From Certhia americana (lineage: Eukaryota; Chordata; Aves; Passeriformes; Certhiidae), in the NCBI GenBank assembly GCA_018697195.1, contig CM031878.1, positions 3,354,063 through 3,418,062 on the forward strand: a stretch of DNA of 64,000 nt. Direction: 5' to 3'. The number at the start of each line of letters is the position of its first letter. Position 1 is the first letter of the stretch. Below the pieces are notes generated by a model. That model was not told the origin of the DNA. It did not search any database and was given only the letters and a program-made list of their open reading frames with translations. Shown here piece by piece: positions 36,550 to 49,579 of the stretch. The position numbers and the translations under genes are program-made.

Positions 36550-39500
36550 ACATTAAAACATTGAAGACAGCATTAACAAAACCCTGAATCTTCAATTTGA
36601 AAAGGAAAGCTAAAGTTTCCCTAGAGTTTGGGGGGAAAATATGGTGGTGATCCACCTCAGAACTCAGGATACCTTTCGGAAATTATGAGGGTAAGGGGAG
36701 TTGAACCCATGAAGAATAAATGTGTTCTTTTCTTCTCCTGTTCAGAACTACTTCTTTGTCTTCAAAGTGAGCAATTGTAATAGTCTATATCATCCTACTT
36801 TGAAATGCAAAGTAAAAGAGCCTTGCTGTAAGGGAAAGTGACACTAAAATTGTGCCCTCCTCCTCGATAGTAATTTTTTTTTTTTTTTTCAGTGACTGAT
36901 ATTTATTTTTTTGCCACCATCACTTGTTCATGTGGAGACGATTGATTCACAAAACAAAACAAAAAAAAAAATAGAACTCTAGTTGTACTGGGCAAAATAC
37001 ATGACCAAATTTATTGCAGTTTAACACCATGTCTTTGTTTCCTTTATGAAGAATTATAGAATTTAGAATTAATTAAGACTTTTACCCAGAAAGTAAAGGT
37101 GGATAAAATTCTGAATTATAACTAATTCCTAATTGGAGAAGCAACAATTTTTATCTCATATCTGCCTTGGTCATATTAGTAAGTTATAAAAAGCTAATTA
37201 ATTAATGGGGAAAAAAAAATCTTTTCAGCAAAGAAAAAATATAAGATGAATAAATCTATTACCTGAACCCAAACCTTAGTGGAAAACAATTTACAAAAAA
37301 TCCATTTCCAAAAAATTATTATATGGGTCATTCAGCCAGTCCATTAAAAAGAAATGAATGCCAATTCTGTTGAAATGAAAGGAATCCATTTTTGGTTTGA
37401 TGAATAGTTTGACTCATGCTGCAAATATGAAAGAACATCTGAAAAATGTTTTATATGTAAGATGGCATTTTTAGTTAATGCAGCTTGGAAATTTGCCTGA
37501 AGAAGAATATACACAAGATATCGCTAAGTGTACATGTATTGTGTAATATATAAATACACAATTTTAAGTTAATTCCTTCTTTATTTAAGTACTGGTAGAA
37601 AGGAAAAAAAAAAACAATAAAAAAAAATAAAAATCATGGCAAAGACACTGTATCCATTTCTCTATGGTATACTATGGAGATCCTAAACCTCAAATAAAAT
37701 AGCAGAAATTGTACAGATGAGAAACAGATGAGAAGGACGGAGATAATTTGTAGTCCAGGAACAGTTTAGCCTCTTCTGTAAGACACTGCCCAAAGCATTA
37801 ATTAGTTTTGCTTAACTGCACTGTGCTCAGAACCGTGTTGATAGAGCCATATTCTTTGCAGCTCTGGAGGTAACCCTAAAGGTTTAGAGTGGTGGTTTCT
37901 GCATTGCAAGGCAGGAATCTTTGTATCAAACACTGTCAGCCACTTCTCCCTGTGGCACAGCCTGGATGATGCGACATTGCAGGGCAGACCACACTCTCCA
38001 ACAGTGACCACCAGCACAGCCCAGGGACATCAGCAAAACACATAATGACCTTGCTTTCAGGACAAATCTAATCTTCAAATAGCTTCTGGTCAGAAGTGAA
38101 TTTTTCTGCATGTACCAGTCCTCAGTGAATTTTTCTCATAGGAGTCTGTTCAAACTTTTTTTATGTTAAAGCGATAATTTTACATAATAATCATCCTGGT
38201 CTAATTTGTTGTTTTCTGTTTGCCTTTTGAAAGTGAGAAATTGCTCTTCTTTCATCTTGTTCTTCCTTCCATTCATATTTATATAAATTTCTGTCTATGA
38301 TAACATTAAATAAACTTGATTCTTCAATTAAAAAATGCAAAGAGAGATCAGATAATAGAAGCTGTATCATTGCCTTTGCAAATGATCAGGCTTTCCAGAA
38401 ATGTCTTCTTTATGGCCACTTAAGATTTATGAAAAAATTGCAGGCTCCATGTTTCTCAGAAACAAACAATCAAAAAAATAATGTTGTGGTATAATAAATA
38501 ATAAAGTATGCAGTGCAAGGATATCATTGAAGGTTAGCATGAGAAAAGAAAAGAAGAAAATACAACCATTTTTTTGCAGACTGTGTCAGGAAAATCTAGA
38601 AAAAAATTAATCTAGTAATAAATGAAGTATTTCATGATAAAATACTTTGTCCCAGTGTTCTGTTTTGCAGTTGAAAAATAGAGAAATTAAAAAGAATATA
38701 TTAAAATGTATTCCGTGCTGTTAAAGAGACATAATAAAGTGTAAGTAGCAGTTGAAATATGAACCTCTGGACTGCAGAGTACCAGAGTCCTTTTTCTCTT
38801 CTGCATATTTCAGTCTTTCTGACTCCTTTTGTTTTTTCCAGCTTTATTTTTCACATCAGCATTTTTGTTTGTACTGCCTGCTTCCAAGCACATTTTCCCA
38901 TAGTTTCCAAATTCCACCTCATGTTTCTTTGTTATTCTTTGTCCAATAAGGAGAATTTCATTCTTCGTATTGTTGTTTTTACAACTTCCCAGATAAAGAC
39001 ACTTGTTTAACTGGATGTGAAAGGCAGAGGGGGGATTGCTCAGCCACTCTGAGCACTCCAACTCTGCAGAGAGTGGGAGACCTTTTCCTGTTGTTTCCAT
39101 TCAGAAGTTTCCTCTACATAGCACAGTAGATACCAAATCATTTCTATTCTCTCCTGAAAGGGGACAAGCCAGGGAACAGATCTCACTACTGACACTATAC
39201 AAGAGAACAGAATGACATATATTGTGAGTGAAAATAATCCTCAGTGTAAGAGGATCTTACTTTCATTCAAAATAACAGGATACTGGGCCATTTCCTTGAA
39301 AACCTATTTTAACTCAAATCTCAAAACATGTGTTCCTTTGCCACAATGGGAAGCATTCATTCTGATAATCCAAGGAGATCGAAATGTATTATTGGTGTTT
39401 TGATGCAATATGTGCCACAAAAGGTTAGCTTTTCATTTCTCATTGTCCTCCATACTATGTTATGCTTCATCACAGAGCGCGCTGTCAATAGGCATAGTAA

Positions 39501-40324
39501 CAAAAGACAAGCTGATGTGGTGTGACAGGATGGGCAGAGGTTACTTTGATACTACATGATGTAGCTTTCTAGAAATGTGCCAGAAATGCCATAGTCTCAA
39601 TAATTTTTAAGCTTTCTGCTGTCATATAATTTTATGTAGCTGAGACACCGCTTCATCCCCACATATTTGTGATGTGCTCTGTATTATTTCACTTTGCTCT
39701 TCTGAGGTGTCTCAGGCATGTAGACATTCTTGTTTACAGAGAAAAAGGTGCAAAAGACCCTCTAGTTATTTAAGAGCCCCCATGAGGGTCTTTTTAATGT
39801 TGTATACAGTAAAGGTGTCAGAAACAGCCTTATTTCAACAGCATTTTATATGGCTTCTTGCAAATACATGAAGAATTTGCATTATTCATATCTGTTGATT
39901 TCCAGCACATTTATTTCCATCATCTACCCAATATTAGGATCTGGCTATAGGCATTTGGATCATGGTACAATACTTTTTAAAGATGAGTGTAACTAATTCC
40001 CTCATTTTCTTATTACCTTGCAGTCTATTATTCAATGTATCATGTGCTCTGTACCTACAGTATCTACATAAAATGGGGAGAAGTTATCTGTTTGTGACAG
40101 CTGAGCATATGTGGATTTAGTGAGTTATAAACTCTTAAAATAAATCAGGTTTCTTTAAAGGGGAAATAACTGTTAGGCAGAGGTTCAAATATGCATTTAA
40201 AATCAATGGAACTCTGTATTGCTCTTCTACTCACTGGAAATAGGCATTAGCTGGATTCTTTTTATTCATTTTTAGTTCCTGTTTTCTGGTAATGCTGCTA
40301 GAAAGCTATTCAAGAATTAAAATT
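36550..40324 (+). other. Intron, no recognised content
   Basis: AT-rich unique sequence. A short ATTAAAATAACTTG duplication (just upstream, near 36045-36080) is trivial. ORFs of 60-96 codons are unsupported. Confidence 0.65.
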
Positions 40325-40414
40325 AAAAAAAACCCAAACAAAACAAAACAAAACAAAACAAAAAAAAAAAAAAAAAAAAAAAAAAAATTAAAAAACCCCC
40401 AAAAAACCCCAAAA
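40325..40414. repeat. A/C-rich tract with (CAAAA)n and A-runs
   Basis: Several CAAAA units, then a long A-run and C-runs (AAAACCCCC). Confidence 0.93.
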
Positions 40415-41710
40415 GTAAATTAACCAAAAACTCAAGAAGACAACTAAGGAGAAAAGTCTGTTTGCCGCTTTGTAGTCATTGCAAGAATGAGTTAATTCTG
40501 GTCTAGTTTTTGTCTTTCTAGTTACAATCTATGTCAAGCAAATAGATGAATTTTTCCCATTTTCACTTCTCATTACAGGGTTTGTCATAAAGAGTGAGTT
40601 ATCACAGGATTTTATTGCCTGATATATTTGGTGAATTATGACTGTGCAGAGGACATTTAACCTCTTTCAATAGTGTGTGACTTGTTTGACTGTTCCTGGG
40701 ATGCATGGGGGTTTACAGGAATTCAGTGTATTATTTCCTTGCATACAAAATCAAAGTGAAGCAAAGAACAAAGGTAGATCATGTTTAAGTGAACATTGTG
40801 ATCAGACAATGTTACCCCTGAGTAGTAATCTGGAAAAAATTAAAGAAAAAACTAATGCTGCAAGTCATGATTAGAGAAGTGTTTAGCACAGCTAAAACAT
40901 TTGACCTGTAAAAGTGTTTGCTTTTACTTCGCCTGAGTTCTGATCTCCAGGGTGATTTTTCTCTAGAAAACACTTGGTCCTTGCATTGAAAATGTTAACA
41001 AATAAAGGTAATATTATTCCTTGATAGACACTTAGTCATTTGACAGTTTTCAGATAATGTCATATGTCGTGACGGTTATCATCTTCCTCTTTTCTTCTTT
41101 TACCAGGATACTTCCAAGAACATTATCCAATTAAAGTAATTAGGAAGAATGACAGAAGAAAGGAGATAGAACATTTTAATAGTCTGTATACTTTGGCTTT
41201 CCCCTATCACTCATCTGCAGCTAGGCACGTATATTTGATCCATGGAAAGTGGGGAGGGGAGGGTTGATTTCACTTCATAAATGTTCAAGGAACACATTTC
41301 CTTATGTCACACATTAAATACATTACTAGATAATGCCTGCTCATGGTACTGTCACATTTGATCATAATGGCCTTTACATTGGAGATCTCAACTTAATCTA
41401 AGTTATAAATATCCACTACATGTTGCTAATAACTAAGTTAGTGGACAGATGGGAGGAATACTGTCCCAGTAAAAAATGAAGACACTGAAATTGCAGAGTC
41501 ACAGAGAGAAATGCAAGCACACTACACCAGTCACTGTAAATAGAGATAACAGCCTTGGCTCTTCAGAACCCACATCTGGAACTTTGTTATTAATGAGGAG
41601 TCTGCCAATGCTTGGAGGATGGTAAGATCCAAAAATTGCCATGGTTCAGGCAAATATGTTCTTTTTAGAGCTACCACCAAATATGTATGTTATCCTCAAA
41701 CAAATCTCTG

Positions 41711-41713
<3 letters not shown>
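40415..41713 (+). other. Intron, no recognised content
   Basis: Unique AT-rich sequence; no gene recognised. Confidence 0.65.
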
Positions 41714-41762
<49 letters not shown>

Positions 41763-41774
41763 AGAGAGAGAGAG
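41714..41774. repeat. T48 homopolymer followed by (GA)6
   Basis: An uninterrupted T-run from 41714 to 41761 passes into GAGAGAGAGAGA. Confidence 0.96.
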
Positions 41775-44700
41775 TAAACTCAGCTGCTAGCCTGTCTGAG
41801 GTTGCTCATGGAAGCATTCTGTTGGCTTTGCAGGACTAAGTTCTGTTTTACTGAGTAAAAGTCACAGAACTGAAGTCTGTAAAATGTGGTAAAACAGTTT
41901 CACGAATAAGGCTGTTCAAAGAGAACCACTGGCAATTAGTCTTATATACATAGCTAAGAAAGCATACCATAATTTCTTTAATCAATCCCAAAACAGGGAA
42001 TACCACACACAGAAAATGTAATGTGTTTTAATCAAAGGCCACAATAATCCAAATCTAATGCTATAAGGATGCTATCAGTTACTCACAACACTGACTGCTG
42101 ATTGTGCACTGTGTTGAGGTACAAACAAATCATGTGTAAAAGCCACTAACCTATTTATCATGGAATGAGGTATAAAGGCAGATTTATGTGTAGCCAAAAC
42201 ATTATTCCTTACAACATAATGCATTAGCTGTGCATAAACATGTTCAAGCAATTTAGACAATGTGCGTCATAGTGGAAGAGACCACAGCATTACTCCAGGG
42301 TAAAATGATTCAGGGGCTGGTGTCACTCTGAGCTTCATATCCAGATGCAAACTGACTATTCATATAACAAATTAATCATGGGAAAGACATAGGAAGGGCG
42401 TATGTGTGTGTAATCATCAAAGTTAATGTCATATTCTGAAATCCAAGTATATGTGTTCTGACCAGCCTTGAACAGCCCTGATGGTTAGTGGGAAATGTGC
42501 AGGGAAAAAAAAAATGGGAGGAAGCAGGTAAACTTATTTAGTTTTGTTTAATATTGGAACACTGTAACTCTTATTCCATAGCAGGCAACTAGACCTGCTG
42601 AAGTTCTTGGAGCCACACCAGTGAGTCAGTATTCATCAATTTGAATATGGAATACATTATTAATATAGCTAAAGAATCAGGTTAATGTGCCCTGGGCATA
42701 CAAAGGGATGGGATTTAAAAACAGTGTTAGCAATAGAATTGTAACTTTATTTATAGTATTATTTGTGATGACTATTTGAATAGGTAAAATTCTTCAAAAA
42801 ATTAATTTTTGAGAGGATCAAAAGGGTGTACATTCTCTTGACTTAAAGCAGCGCATCTATTTTGAAATCATCTAAGATCCTTTTGAGACAACGTACATGA
42901 CAAGGTTTTAAAAAGATCCTTTGGCGAGATTGCCTGATTTCTAAAAGTCTGTCGTTTTTGTGGGAAAAAGCTTCTTAATCCAGCTTTAAATTTCCAAAAT
43001 CATAATCCTTCTATGTGAATACTTTTGGGTTCTATTTTTTATTTGGATGAACCATACATTTAGGAGTGGATCCTAGCCAGGATCACAAGGAATATCTAAA
43101 CTCTACCTGTACAAAAGTTCATGTACTGTCTATAGAAAAAACTTCCTGGGGATAATTTTGGTCAACATTCTTAGACTGTAGGAAGAGAAGTATATATGTA
43201 TAAAGCTGTGGTAAATTATGTTTCACATTACATGGATAACTGACTGTTGTCTCTCAGTGAATGTAAATTCAACTGCAAAAATTAAAAATCAGGAATATTT
43301 TCTGAAATATTATGTGCAACTCTAAATGACTGCTCATGACTGATTTACTACCAGTGTTTGGGGAAAAATATGAACTTATTTTGCATCCTTGGGTCTTCAT
43401 CAAGGGACAGATTCAAGATTGCTTGGATCCCATTAAAAAGACTCCTGCATCAGGTATTTTATTGTAGTCTGTTTTAGACACTTGAAAATGTATATCACCC
43501 ATCAACAGGAGCTTCACCTTCTCAACAAAGGCTCTCAAGCTCAATGGCTCATTTCTTTCTTTTCTATTGTCTTGGCAAAGAAATATTTTGATATGACTCT
43601 GATCTCAAATCTACTAACAGGAGAACGTCTATTTTCACAAGAACAAATGCAATATCTGTAGATGCTCTTCAAGAATTTTGGCAGTTCATAGGCCAACAAT
43701 ATGGAATTACACTGAAGCTGATCACTAAGCAGCCTTGTTGTAACCAGGTCATTTAAGTCAGTTTCATGGGAAGGATTTAAAACAGAATGATGATGTAGTG
43801 TATTGTGGAAAATGCCCAAATCCCGTACTTTGATGAATCCTGATTGGTATATTGGCAATCCAACGTAAAAAAATAATAACTTTTCCCCCACTTCTTGGGC
43901 AACTGCATGCCAGACTCTAATGTTTATTGATCACCATCCTTTCCCACTTTTCATTGACCATTTATGTCCGTAGTTATGCATAAGGACTATTGATTGGGTA
44001 GTAATTACCCTCTAATGTAGGTCAGCTAAGGTCACCAGTACCAACTTGCCCTCCTTGATTTTTGTTAATTTAGTTTATTGGGATTTTGTTTTTCTTGTTT
44101 TCAGTTTTGGAATTGATTTCCTTTTTTTTTTTGTCCCTTTTTACATGCCATGCAATATTTAAGTTGTTTACAACGTGTAAAGAAACTTCAACTTTATAAG
44201 TTCTTTCAAGTATACCTATTTCCACTGTTATTATATATACTGGTCTTCAAGAATATACATTTTTTGTGTAATATCTAAAGTGCAAAGAAAAAAAAAGATA
44301 GAAAAAAAAAGAAGTGTAAAAAATGCTACAAACTCAGAATGATTGTTTTTATATTTGCTTTCCTTAGGGACAACTGGCAGGCTGTAATTCAGATTACATC
44401 TCCTCTCATAACAGAATACATAATGAATTCACCTTCTTGAAGAAGCTACTGAAGTGGGAGTAGGGTGGGAATGTATTTGAAGACATAGGTCAGAACTTTA
44501 ATTCTGGTCTTATAGTCACAAGAGCTGAGCCAGCATAGGGTGTGGGAGTATTAATTTAGTACTGAAATGTAGGTCCACAATGAATTATAGTGCTCTGCAA
44601 GCAAATAATTAGAGATAAAATCATGAGATGGGGATATTATTTGTTACACTTGTCTGCTATGTCTGAAATTGAATCTTGAGTACTTCCAGGGAGAGGTCAT

Positions 44701-44836
44701 ATGTTCCAATTCACTTTCCAATGAACCAAACACATGAGGGACCTGATTGTCACCAAGTTTGTCTTTGAGATGACACAGCTACAGAAGTTATGATAAGCAG
44801 TAATAGAGTTCATTCAACCATTGAATTGCAACAAAA
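41775..44836 (+). other. Intron, no recognised content
   Basis: Unique AT-rich sequence. A 116-codon minus-strand ORF at 43541-43891 is the longest non-repeat ORF in the window, but it shows no domain, no conserved composition and no splice context; see rejected items. Confidence 0.6.
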
Positions 44837-44929
44837 GTGGATGACATACAGCTCCAGGCTGAGGGGATGTGGAGAGTTGGGGCTGGGAATCCTACTTCTG
44901 CAATAAACGTGGCACTGGGTGAAAAAAAG

Positions 44930-45034
44930 TTGGATTTTTGGGTTTTTTGGGGGGTTTTTTTAGTTTTGGGTTTTTTGTCGTTGTTGTTTGTTTTGGTTCT
45001 TTTTGTTTGGTTGTTGTTTTGTTGGGGTTTTTTT
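44930..45034. repeat. G/T-rich low-complexity tract
   Basis: About 105 bases of T and G (TTTTGG/TTGTTG types) immediately 5' of the recognisable CR1 copy. Confidence 0.92.
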
Positions 45035-45035
45035 G

Positions 45036-45663
45036 TCCACAGTGTACCTAGGTAGCAAAAAGGCCAACAGCTCCTGGCCTGGATCAGGAATAGTGTGGCC
45101 AGCAGGAGCGGGAGGGGTCATTCTTCACCTGTACTGCACTGGTGTGGCCACACGTTGAGTGCTGTGTCCAGTTCTGGGCCCTCAGTTTGGGAAGGATGTG
45201 CAGACACTTGAGTGCACCCAGAGGAGGCAACGAGGCTGGAGAGGGGCTGGGAACACAAACCCTGAGAGGAACGGCTGAGGGAGCTGGGGGTGTTCAACCT
45301 GGAGAAAAGGAGGCCCAGGGGTGACCTTATCACTCTGTACAACTCCCTGAAAGGTGAGTGTGGTCAGGTGGGGGTTGGTGTCTTCTCACAGGCACCAACA
45401 GACAAAACAAGGGGACACAGTCTTCAGCTGTGCCAAGGGAAAATTAGGTTGGACATCAGTACAAACTTCTTCACCGAGAGAGCAACTGGGTAATGGAATC
45501 ATCTGCCCAGGAAGGTGGCGGAGCCACCATCCCTGGATGTGCTTTTCAAAACCTGGACACAGCACTCAGTGTCAAGGTTTAGTTGATGAGGAGGTGTTAT
45601 GTCATAGGCTGGCCTTGATCCCAAAAGGTCTTTTCAAACCTAAATCACTCTGTGATTCTGTGA
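45036..45663 (+). mobile_element. CR1 LINE 3' copy
   Basis: Starts in the segment equivalent to 'AGCAGTGTGCCCAGGTGG', then GCATCCTGGCCTGGATCAGG-like sequence, GTCCAGTTCTGGGCCCTCA, CTGGAGAAAAGGAGGCCC, CTGTACAACTCCCTGAAAGG and CTTCTTCACCGAGAGAGC, ending CACTCTGTGATTCTGTGA. A possible degraded continuation of the same element lies at 44840-44925, interrupted by the G/T tract. ORFs on both strands here are repeat translations. Confidence 0.94.
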
Positions 45664-48169
45664 CAATTTTGGAGGGAAGAAAGCTAATCAGAGATTATTT
45701 TGGTTTTCAAAGACTTATGTGTTTAAGCAAATATTCATGGCCACACATGCAAATATTTGCATTTCATGGCACACAGATATCTGAAAGATAACTAAAACTG
45801 CCTTAATTTCCCCAAACTAACTTTTTTCTTCATAGGAAGTTATTTAAAAAAAAAAAAAAAAAAAGTGTTCTCTGAATTGTCTTTTATCTAACTCTGTGCT
45901 ATGAAAATGTTCACATATTCCACAAAAAATGGTTTCTAGTTGTCTGCTCCATGCAGTGCAGTATTATTGGTGGCTTAAAGAGTGACTAAGCGGCTGGGAC
46001 ATGTTTGTGGGAGCACTGAATCCATCTCTGTGAATCAGGATCATTGTAGAAGATATCCAACTTACAAACAGAAAAGAATTAAGCACATAATTTTGTCAGT
46101 AAGGATATTTTCACTTAAAGTGCTACAAGTGATGCAAACTCACAAAAAAACCCCCAAAAACCCCAAAAACCAAAAAAACAAATAATAGAAAATATATTGA
46201 AATATGTTAGTTTCTTGAGTCTTTGCTAATTATAAAACAAAATAAAGCATTTAATTCATTTCAGGCTGCCCAGACTTCGGAACTACTGGCTGTAATGCTT
46301 TGTCTTTGGTAGGCTGGAATTCCCTGTGGCTGTTGTTCACACTGACCTTTACATTGGCTCATTGTCCATACTTGACATGGGTCAGACACACAAAAGCTGC
46401 TTTCCTCTTGTCAGTCAAACTGAGTCCTTTCTAATTTGTCCTTTAAGGCCATGCCATGCCTTTTGTGAATCTTTTGGACATGAAAAATCATATGAGAATA
46501 TGTTTCTTGAGGAAGGCCAAAGTATTGTATTTCTTTTTTATTAAAACTATGAAAATCCCTTCAAGCATTAACTCCTACTACTATGCAAAAAGTATAGTTT
46601 TAAAAAAAATAAAATAAATAAATAAATAAAAGGTGCATTAGGGATTCACATAGGTCTCTACGACAGTCTTAGGATTAACCTCTGCCTTTTGATTTTCCTG
46701 TCTTAAGAAAGTTTTCCATGAAACAGTTATAAATGAGGAGGAATTTTCCTGATCCCCTGGGAGGGTAGTAGAGTCAGACATACAGACAATTTTAGCTGGT
46801 TAAAATCAACCCAACTCCTCTTTGAAGAGCACATTAACGAAATTTTGCCCACAGCTACATGCTTCCTGGACCAGAACTGATGTTAGTCTTGCTATTGCAC
46901 AGAAAGAACAGAATTAGTGCATGACTCCTTTCATTAGCTATCTGAATATGCCTTGTCTGCTGTTACATAACAGCCTCCTGTGAAAACTAAATATGCCTGT
47001 GGGATATTTTGCAGAAAATAAAATTATTTCTGGTGCTAAATACATGGGCCAGAGTTAACACATTGTTCAGTGTGGTGTGGTAAAATCAGGATTTTTCCTT
47101 CTATCCAACAGTCAGTTGCGATTACTTACATTTAGTTCCAGGACTTGATGAGCTCTAGTTAAAGTGATTAAACCCCAAAAGAAAAAAAAAAAAAAAAAAA
47201 GAAGGGAAGCAGAAACTTTATAAATGTAGACTACAAAATGTAGAAAGGGGACATAAATTAATAAACACATTAAGAAAGCTTCTTAAGAAAAGAAAATATT
47301 TTCTATAAAAGAAAACACCTTTTAATACTCTGAAAATACCCTCCAGTTATTTTAAGTTATTTTGCTTATATATGATGCCAGCTGATTTCCTGGCTGCAGA
47401 AATTTTTGAAAGCAGCTGAGTATGAGACAATGTGGCTGAGGTCAGCAGATAGCAACTTCTCTTAGGATTAGGGCACAGCTACAAAGTAGAATATGTCTCA
47501 GCTCTCTTAGTGGTTTTGCAAAAAAAATCAGATGACCCATTCTTTGGGCCCTTGAAAAATTATTTTCACTGCATTATATTATGGTTTCTTAAATTACCTT
47601 GCAGTGCTGTCTTATCAGGAAAGCCATATTAAAACACCCAAGCTGGAATTCATGCTGCTACATTTAAGAAGGTTACAAATAAGTTTCTATGCAAATTTTT
47701 TGTTTGAAGATCCTTTTTGCAATCAATACAGACAAATACTTTCAGAGAACAGCCCAACCATTCCAAAAGCAGCAACAGGTGATGCACACGGCCCTGTTGT
47801 ATCTACCTTTTCTTCTGTAAAGGGAACTTAAAGAAGGAGTCAAGAATTGGTTCTGAATTTCCAGGTGGACAGACTTAAGAGCTACCATTAAATTTGCAAG
47901 GTATTCTTAAAATATGCACACCTGTGATCCTGCAGTTGTTCAGCCTCCCTTTCACACAGCCTCTTGTTGCACATATGAAATGGAGTTTTGTTCCTTTTAG
48001 GGCTTTGTATCAGATTATCCTTGTCACACATCCAAAGATATAGATTTTGTTTAGTAAATATATCAATGCAGACTTAACTATACGTTTCATATTGCTAAGT
48101 ACTAAAGAGTGTGAAAAATCACACTTGCCAGAACTCAAGAACTGCCATTGATTTACAAGCACTTTCGGG
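45664..48169 (+). other. Intron, mostly unique
   Basis: Holds short A-runs at 45846, 46142 and 47182 and an AATA repeat near 46605-46630. No gene recognised. Confidence 0.65.
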
Positions 48170-48195
48170 AAAAAAAAAAAAAAAAAAAAAAAAAA
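48170..48195. repeat. A26 homopolymer
   Basis: An uninterrupted A-run directly against the 3' end of the reverse-oriented CR1 that follows. Confidence 0.95.
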
Positions 48196-48498
48196 TCATT
48201 GAGTCACAGAATTATTTGGGACCAATATTTTGGAAGGGACCTCAATATTTTGGAAGGGACCTTAAAAACCACCATATTCCACACCTTGTCATGAGCAGGG
48301 TCACCTTCTAAAAGTGCAGGTTTGTCCAAACCCTGTCCAACCTGGCCGTGAACACTCCCAGGGATGGAGCAGCCACAGCCGCTTTTGGGCAACCTGTGCC
48401 AGGGCCTCACCATCCTCATAAAGTAGAAAATCTTTCTTATCACTTAAACTTATTCCCTCAGAGTTTGAAGTCACTGCACCTTGTCCACCAGGCCTATT
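48196..48498 (-). mobile_element. CR1 LINE 3' fragment with an internal 20-bp duplication
   Basis: Reverse-oriented tail: GAGTCACAGAATTATTTGGG, then two perfect copies of CAATATTTTGGAAGGGACCT (48223-48262), CCTGTCCAACCTGGCCGTGA, CACTCCCAGGGATGGAGC, GCAACCTGTGCCAGGGCCTC and CACTGCACCTTGTCC. Confidence 0.93.
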
Positions 48499-49340
48499 TT
48501 GGGTTCATTAAACTCTGTTGATCTGAGAGATATGTATTGCATCTTCCCTGGTGTCTCTCTAGTTGTATTTACTGATGGAATAAGGTCACCTAGAGGACTT
48601 TCACCTCATCAGCTCATTCAGTAATATTAAGTGAACTTTGTTTTATGTTCAGACCGTTTAGCAGTGATGCCTTTTATATGACTAATTTATGTCAAACATG
48701 TCAAGATTGTTTTTTCAGAAGTACTGCATCCAATATGGCATGAGTTACCAGCCATTCAATACACAGCTGCATAACTAAACAAACTAAGCATCAAACATTT
48801 ATCTTTTCAACTAAGAAAATATGTTAGAAGTAAAAATATGGCAGAATTTCAATATAGAAAGTAGATTTTCCTGAGAACTTACTGTAATTTCCTGTCTTTG
48901 TGAACCCTTTCTTAAAATTTTCTTTTATAGAGCAATAACACATAATTTAATTTTTTTTTTTTTTTTTTTTTTTTTTTTGTCCTAGTCAGATAAGAAGAAG
49001 ACAAAACCCAGTGAGAATTTTTAATGTATCAGGAAAAGAACATGTGCTGGCTTATAAGATAGGTGCCATATGACATTGACAATGTTGTTGCCATTGCCAT
49101 GGAATACAGTGTTGTATCCAAATGAAAAGTTATGACTAAGATCTTATTTATTCACTTGGACTGTGGTCATGTTTTTTGGCCATTGTTAATATGTAGAAGA
49201 ATGTCAAAGTAATCTAAATGCTTCAGAACCAATTTTAAAAAACTTTTCATCCAGCAAGATTCAGACTCTCAGCTAAAAGAGTTTTTCAAAGAATAGCAGT
49301 TATTTAAAAATGATGAGAAATATATATGTGAGCTTGAAGG
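48499..49340 (+). other. Intron, no recognised content
   Basis: AT-rich unique sequence containing the T28 run at 48951. Confidence 0.6.
48951..48978. repeat. T28 homopolymer
   Basis: An uninterrupted T-run. Confidence 0.95.
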
Positions 49341-49579
49341 TTTTTTTTTTTTTTTTTTAAATAAATGTTCAAGTTAGGTTCTTAATCCATGTGGAGACAC
49401 TTCTCATCCTCCATGGAAGGATGATTTCTATAACATCCTCAGAATGCACACAGGAGACAGAAGGAAGGAAATCTATTCCTTTTTATCTCTTTTGATGCTT
49501 TCATGGAACACTGACAGACCTGACTGTCAGTGTAGTTTTACATACCAAAACATTTAATAAAACTATATTATTGAAACAA
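49341..49579 (-). repeat. Left arm of a near-perfect inverted repeat
   Basis: An 18-base T-run (49341-49358) is followed by 221 bases (49359-49579) that are the reverse complement of 51966-52186, with one mismatch (49398 C against the complement of 52147). Two internal hairpins are present: a 10-bp stem with a 6-base loop (49508-49533) and a near-palindrome centred on CCATGG (49405-49423). Read on the minus strand the unit ends in an A-run. Confidence 0.95.

Noticed and set aside
43541..43891. 116-codon minus-strand ORF
   Set aside because: The longest ORF outside repeats, but it has no recognisable motif, no splice or promoter context, and a composition typical of translated AT-rich DNA.
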